From Bradyrhizobium sp. (lineage in GTDB: Bacteria; Pseudomonadota; Alphaproteobacteria; Rhizobiales; Xanthobacteraceae), in contig JAQGKC010000339.1 in the NCBI GenBank assembly GCA_028290305.1, forward strand, positions 1-5,608: a DNA stretch of 5,608 nucleotides, given 5' to 3'. The position numbers and the translations under genes are program-made. A model generated the notes under the pieces. It searched no databases and was not told the origin of the DNA. It saw nothing but the letters and a program-made list of their open reading frames with translations. Shown piece after piece: positions 5,482 to 5,608 of the stretch; the first letter of the stretch is position 1, and each line of letters opens with the position of its first letter.

Positions 5482-5608
5482 ATGAATATTGAAAAATATA
5501 CCGAGCGTGCGCGCGGTTTTATCCAGTCGGCGCAATCGCTCGCGATGCGCGACGGCCACCAGCAGTTTTCGTCGTTGCATATGCTGAAAGTGCTGCTGGA
5601 CGACAGCG
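5482..5608 (+). CDS. clpB: ATP-dependent disaggregase ClpB (N-terminus only, runs off window)
   Basis: ATG 5482 follows GAGGGA at 5469-5474 by seven bases. The 42 codons present begin MNIEKYTERARGFIQSAQSL and continue with HQQFSSLHMLKVLLDD. This is the start of the Clp N-terminal repeat domain, where the first helix is followed by the H--------HLL-ALL pattern that contacts substrate. Complete ClpB is a hexameric AAA+ chaperone of about 870 residues that works with DnaK to pull proteins out of aggregates after heat stress. The two ATPase modules and the middle coiled coil lie outside the window. There are no frameshifts in the part seen. The identification is strong because the first 20 residues are highly typical of rhizobial ClpB; a ClpA-type start would differ. 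Confidence 0.93.
   Translation, partial: MNIEKYTERARGFIQSAQSLAMRDGHQQFSSLHMLKVLLDDS

Overview
The window looks like an alphaproteobacterial chromosome of the Bradyrhizobium/Rhodopseudomonas kind. The base composition is GC-rich. The clpB start, the tandem PRC-barrel protein, the LigD-type polymerase remnant and the two-palindrome intergenic repeat ahead of clpB all resemble genes and repeats of that group. This placement comes from remembered protein and repeat families, not from a search.

Only the two edges hold clearly intact genes. The left edge (minus strand, 1-635) is the start of a protein with two PRC-barrel domains and runs off the window. The right edge (plus strand, from 5482) is the first 42 codons of the disaggregase ClpB. 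Two small open frames may be functional: a 37-residue hydrophobic protein at 1301-1414 and a 58-residue protein at 2792-2968. The tail of the second appears frameshifted.

The roughly 4.5 kb between them is a field of decayed genes. In order: the C-terminal tail of a serine recombinase (785-1061, plus); an IS110-family, IS1111-type insertion sequence (about 1440-2778) whose transposase carries three frameshifts; a small hypothetical gene broken by three frameshifts (3349-3560, plus); a third, degraded PRC-barrel start (3565-3684, minus); the polymerase/primase part of a LigD ligase with frameshifts and an internal deletion (3690-4739, minus); and the start of a MOSC-domain protein (4844-5155, minus). 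The indels are of mixed size, one recombinase codon is a stop, and the edge genes read cleanly. This favours real decay over sequencing error, though a single assembly cannot prove it.

Non-coding structure includes the long right end of the insertion sequence, where IS1111-type elements encode their guide (bridge/seek) RNA. There is a strong 10-bp-stem hairpin at 3032-3059 and a weaker one at 3210-3240. A RIME-like 110-bp mosaic element at 5342-5451 lies just ahead of clpB. I see no tRNA, rRNA, CRISPR array or intact defence system. I do not see a new multi-gene system; the most useful leads are the guide-RNA region, the inverted-pair repeat in the clpB leader and the relics of NHEJ ligase and recombinase.
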